Positions 4,963-6,144 of a stretch of DNA of 6,144 nt are shown here, one piece after another. The notes under the pieces are model-generated. The model did no database searches and had not been told where the DNA came from. It saw only the letters and a program-made list of their open reading frames with translations. This stretch comes from JACQHC01 sp035559715 (GTDB lineage Bacteria > Gemmatimonadota > Gemmatimonadetes > Gemmatimonadales > GWC2-71-9): NCBI GenBank assembly GCA_035559715.1, contig DATMAW010000209.1, forward strand, positions 1 to 6,144, in the 5' to 3' direction. The translations under genes were made by a program, and so were the position numbers. How positions within the stretch are numbered: position 1 is the stretch's first letter; each line of letters opens with the position of its first letter.

Positions 4963-6144
4963 CTAGATGCCGTTCGTCGCTGCCTCTCGAATCGCCGCCG
5001 CGAACAGATCCACCTCGCCGAGCGTGGTGAACACGTTCGGTGTCACCCGAACCCCCTCCCACTCTCCTTCGACGAAGCGCGGCCGCACGTGAATGCGATG
5101 CTCGCGTTGCAGCCAATCCGTGAGCGCCTGTGCCCCAATGCCCTCGATGCGCATCGTCCCGATACCGCAGGACTGCGCCGGATCGTCCGGCGTGAGGAGC
5201 CGCACCTTCGCCAGGTCCCGGACCTGGTTCATCCATCGTCCCTTCAGGTAGCGGAGCCGCGCCGCCTTTCGTTCGGCGCCGAGGCTCTCGTGGAACGTGA
5301 TGGCCTCGGCCACCGCGTTGCGCAGGCCGACGGGATGCGTGCCGATCGCCTCGAACTTGCGGATATCGGCGTCCAGGGACGGGGGCGCGGGCATCAACGG
5401 CCAGACGCCGGGAATCTTGTCACGGCGCACGTAGAGGAACCCGTTGCCGACCGGCGCGGTGAGCCACTTGTGGAGGCTCGTACCGTAGTAGTCGCAACCC
5501 AGATCGTCTCGAGTGAACGGGAAGTGCGCAAAGCCGTGGGCGCCGTCCACGATCGTCTCGATGCCGCGGGCGCGCGCCATGTCGCAAATCCGCTTCACCG
5601 GGAAGATCTGGCCCGTGGTGTATGTCACATGACAGATGTGGATCACGCGCGTGCGGGGCGTGACCGCCCGCTCCACGCGGTGATACAGATCATCGAGGTT
5701 CTCCGGTGGCACGGGATACGTCACAGTCTTCAGGACGATCCCCTCGCGCCGCTCGCGCTGGCGCCAGGCGGCAAGCATGCTGGGATAATCCTGAGTGGTC
5801 GTCAGCACCTCGTCGCCGCGTTTCAGATCGAGGCCGAGCTGCACAATCTCCAGCGATTCCGTGGTGTTGCGCGTGATGGCCAGCTCCTCGGGATCGCATC
5901 CGAACAGGCCGGCGAGGCGCCGGCGCAGGTTCTCGCGCTGCGGGATCAGAAGGTCGTCCACCCAGAGCGACGGACTCATGTTCACGATCGTGTTGTACTG
6001 CTCCATCGCTTCCTGCACGACCCGTGGGGCAGGGCTCACGCTGCCGGAGTTCAGATTGATCTGATTGCGGTCGATCGTGAACGCGTGTCGCACCTGAAAC
6101 CAGAAGTCCTCGTCCTGCGCCGCCTCCGCCGGATCCAGGTGCGC
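4963..6144 (-). CDS. Class-V aminotransferase, isopenicillin N epimerase-like (5' end beyond window)
   Basis: This is a fold-type I PLP enzyme, most like the isopenicillin N epimerase/cysteine desulfurase-type class-V aminotransferases. The frame is open to the right edge, so 393 residues are visible and the start is missing. Although a GTG occurs at 6091-6093, the sequence before it (ending AEAAQDEDFWFQ) is typical family N-terminal sequence, so the gene continues outward. Numbering from the first visible codon: NLNSGSVSP entry segment (about 30-38), phosphate-binding TRNTTESL (91-98), His172 in HICHVTYTTG, Asp200 in VDGAHGFAH contacting the pyridine nitrogen, PLP Lys226 in GTSLHKWLTAP, and a probable substrate-carboxylate Arg366 in GVRVTPNVF. 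All are intact. The substrate is unknown; close family members of this size are often exported by the Tat route, which cannot be checked because the N-terminus is outside. It ends in TAG at 4963-4965, about 270 bp before the next gene, so it is probably a separate unit. Confidence 0.92.
   Translation of the reverse strand, partial: AHLDPAEAAQDEDFWFQVRHAFTIDRNQINLNSGSVSPAPRVVQEAMEQYNTIVNMSPSLWVDDLLIPQRENLRRRLAGLFGCDPEELAITRNTTESLEIVQLGLDLKRGDEVLTTTQDYPSMLAAWRQRERREGIVLKTVTYPVPPENLDDLYHRVERAVTPRTRVIHICHVTYTTGQIFPVKRICDMARARGIETIVDGAHGFAHFPFTRDDLGCDYYGTSLHKWLTAPVGNGFLYVRRDKIPGVWPLMPAPPSLDADIRKFEAIGTHPVGLRNAVAEAITFHESLGAERKAARLRYLKGRWMNQVRDLAKVRLLTPDDPAQSCGIGTMRIEGIGAQALTDWLQREHRIHVRPRFVEGEWEGVRVTPNVFTTLGEVDLFAAAIREAATNGI

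Noticed and set aside
4826..5236. 136-codon minus-strand open frame overlapping the aminotransferase C-terminus
   Set aside because: It is in another frame of the aminotransferase coding region and its translation is Gly/Arg/Ala-rich with no domain.

Overview
This is a high-GC bacterial window in which every gene I can support lies on the minus strand. The long plus-strand open frames are antisense shadows. The coding style (strong G/C third positions, exported enzymes, large GAF/PAS hybrid kinases) would fit a free-living soil or freshwater lineage such as Gemmatimonadota, Acidobacteriota or a myxobacterium. There is no rRNA or marker gene to settle this, so the taxonomic guess is weak. No mobile element, CRISPR array, tRNA or phage gene was seen.

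In transcription order (right to left) the layout is as follows. (1) A class-V aminotransferase of the isopenicillin N epimerase-like group enters from beyond the right edge and ends at 4963. (2) A gap of about 270 bp holds a possible hairpin after that gene and a reasonable sigma70-type promoter facing the next one. (3) Then comes a small exported protein with a dimeric alpha/beta-barrel-like layout (4233-4691), with a strong ribosome binding site and a signal peptide. (4) After 119 bp comes an alpha/beta-fold hydrolase (3205-4113). (5) A large soluble hybrid sensor histidine kinase follows, GAF-GAF-PAS-HisKA-HATPase-REC-REC, ending at 173. (6) The first 61 codons of a second GAF protein, probably a paralogous kinase, overlap the kinase stop by 11 bp and run off the left edge.

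Two points are most useful. First, the 925-residue kinase frame that begins at a GTG at 2950 is not the whole protein. In-frame sequence upstream continues the first GAF domain and carries an 11-residue block (ARRQAALLRLS) identical to the N-terminus of the downstream gene, yet this upstream stretch has no ATG, GTG or TTG. A well-placed ATG with a Shine-Dalgarno sequence exists at 3174-3176 in the next frame over, 28 bp after the hydrolase stop. This points to a frameshift (sequencing error or real) near the C-rich tract at 3115-3124. Second, the fragment at 1-183 shows that the kinase is followed by a tandem relative.

Functionally, the hydrolase and the two signalling genes are packed closely enough to be one transcription unit, probably led by the exported small protein. 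The aminotransferase looks like a separate upstream unit. What signal the kinase senses and what its output is cannot be read from this window.
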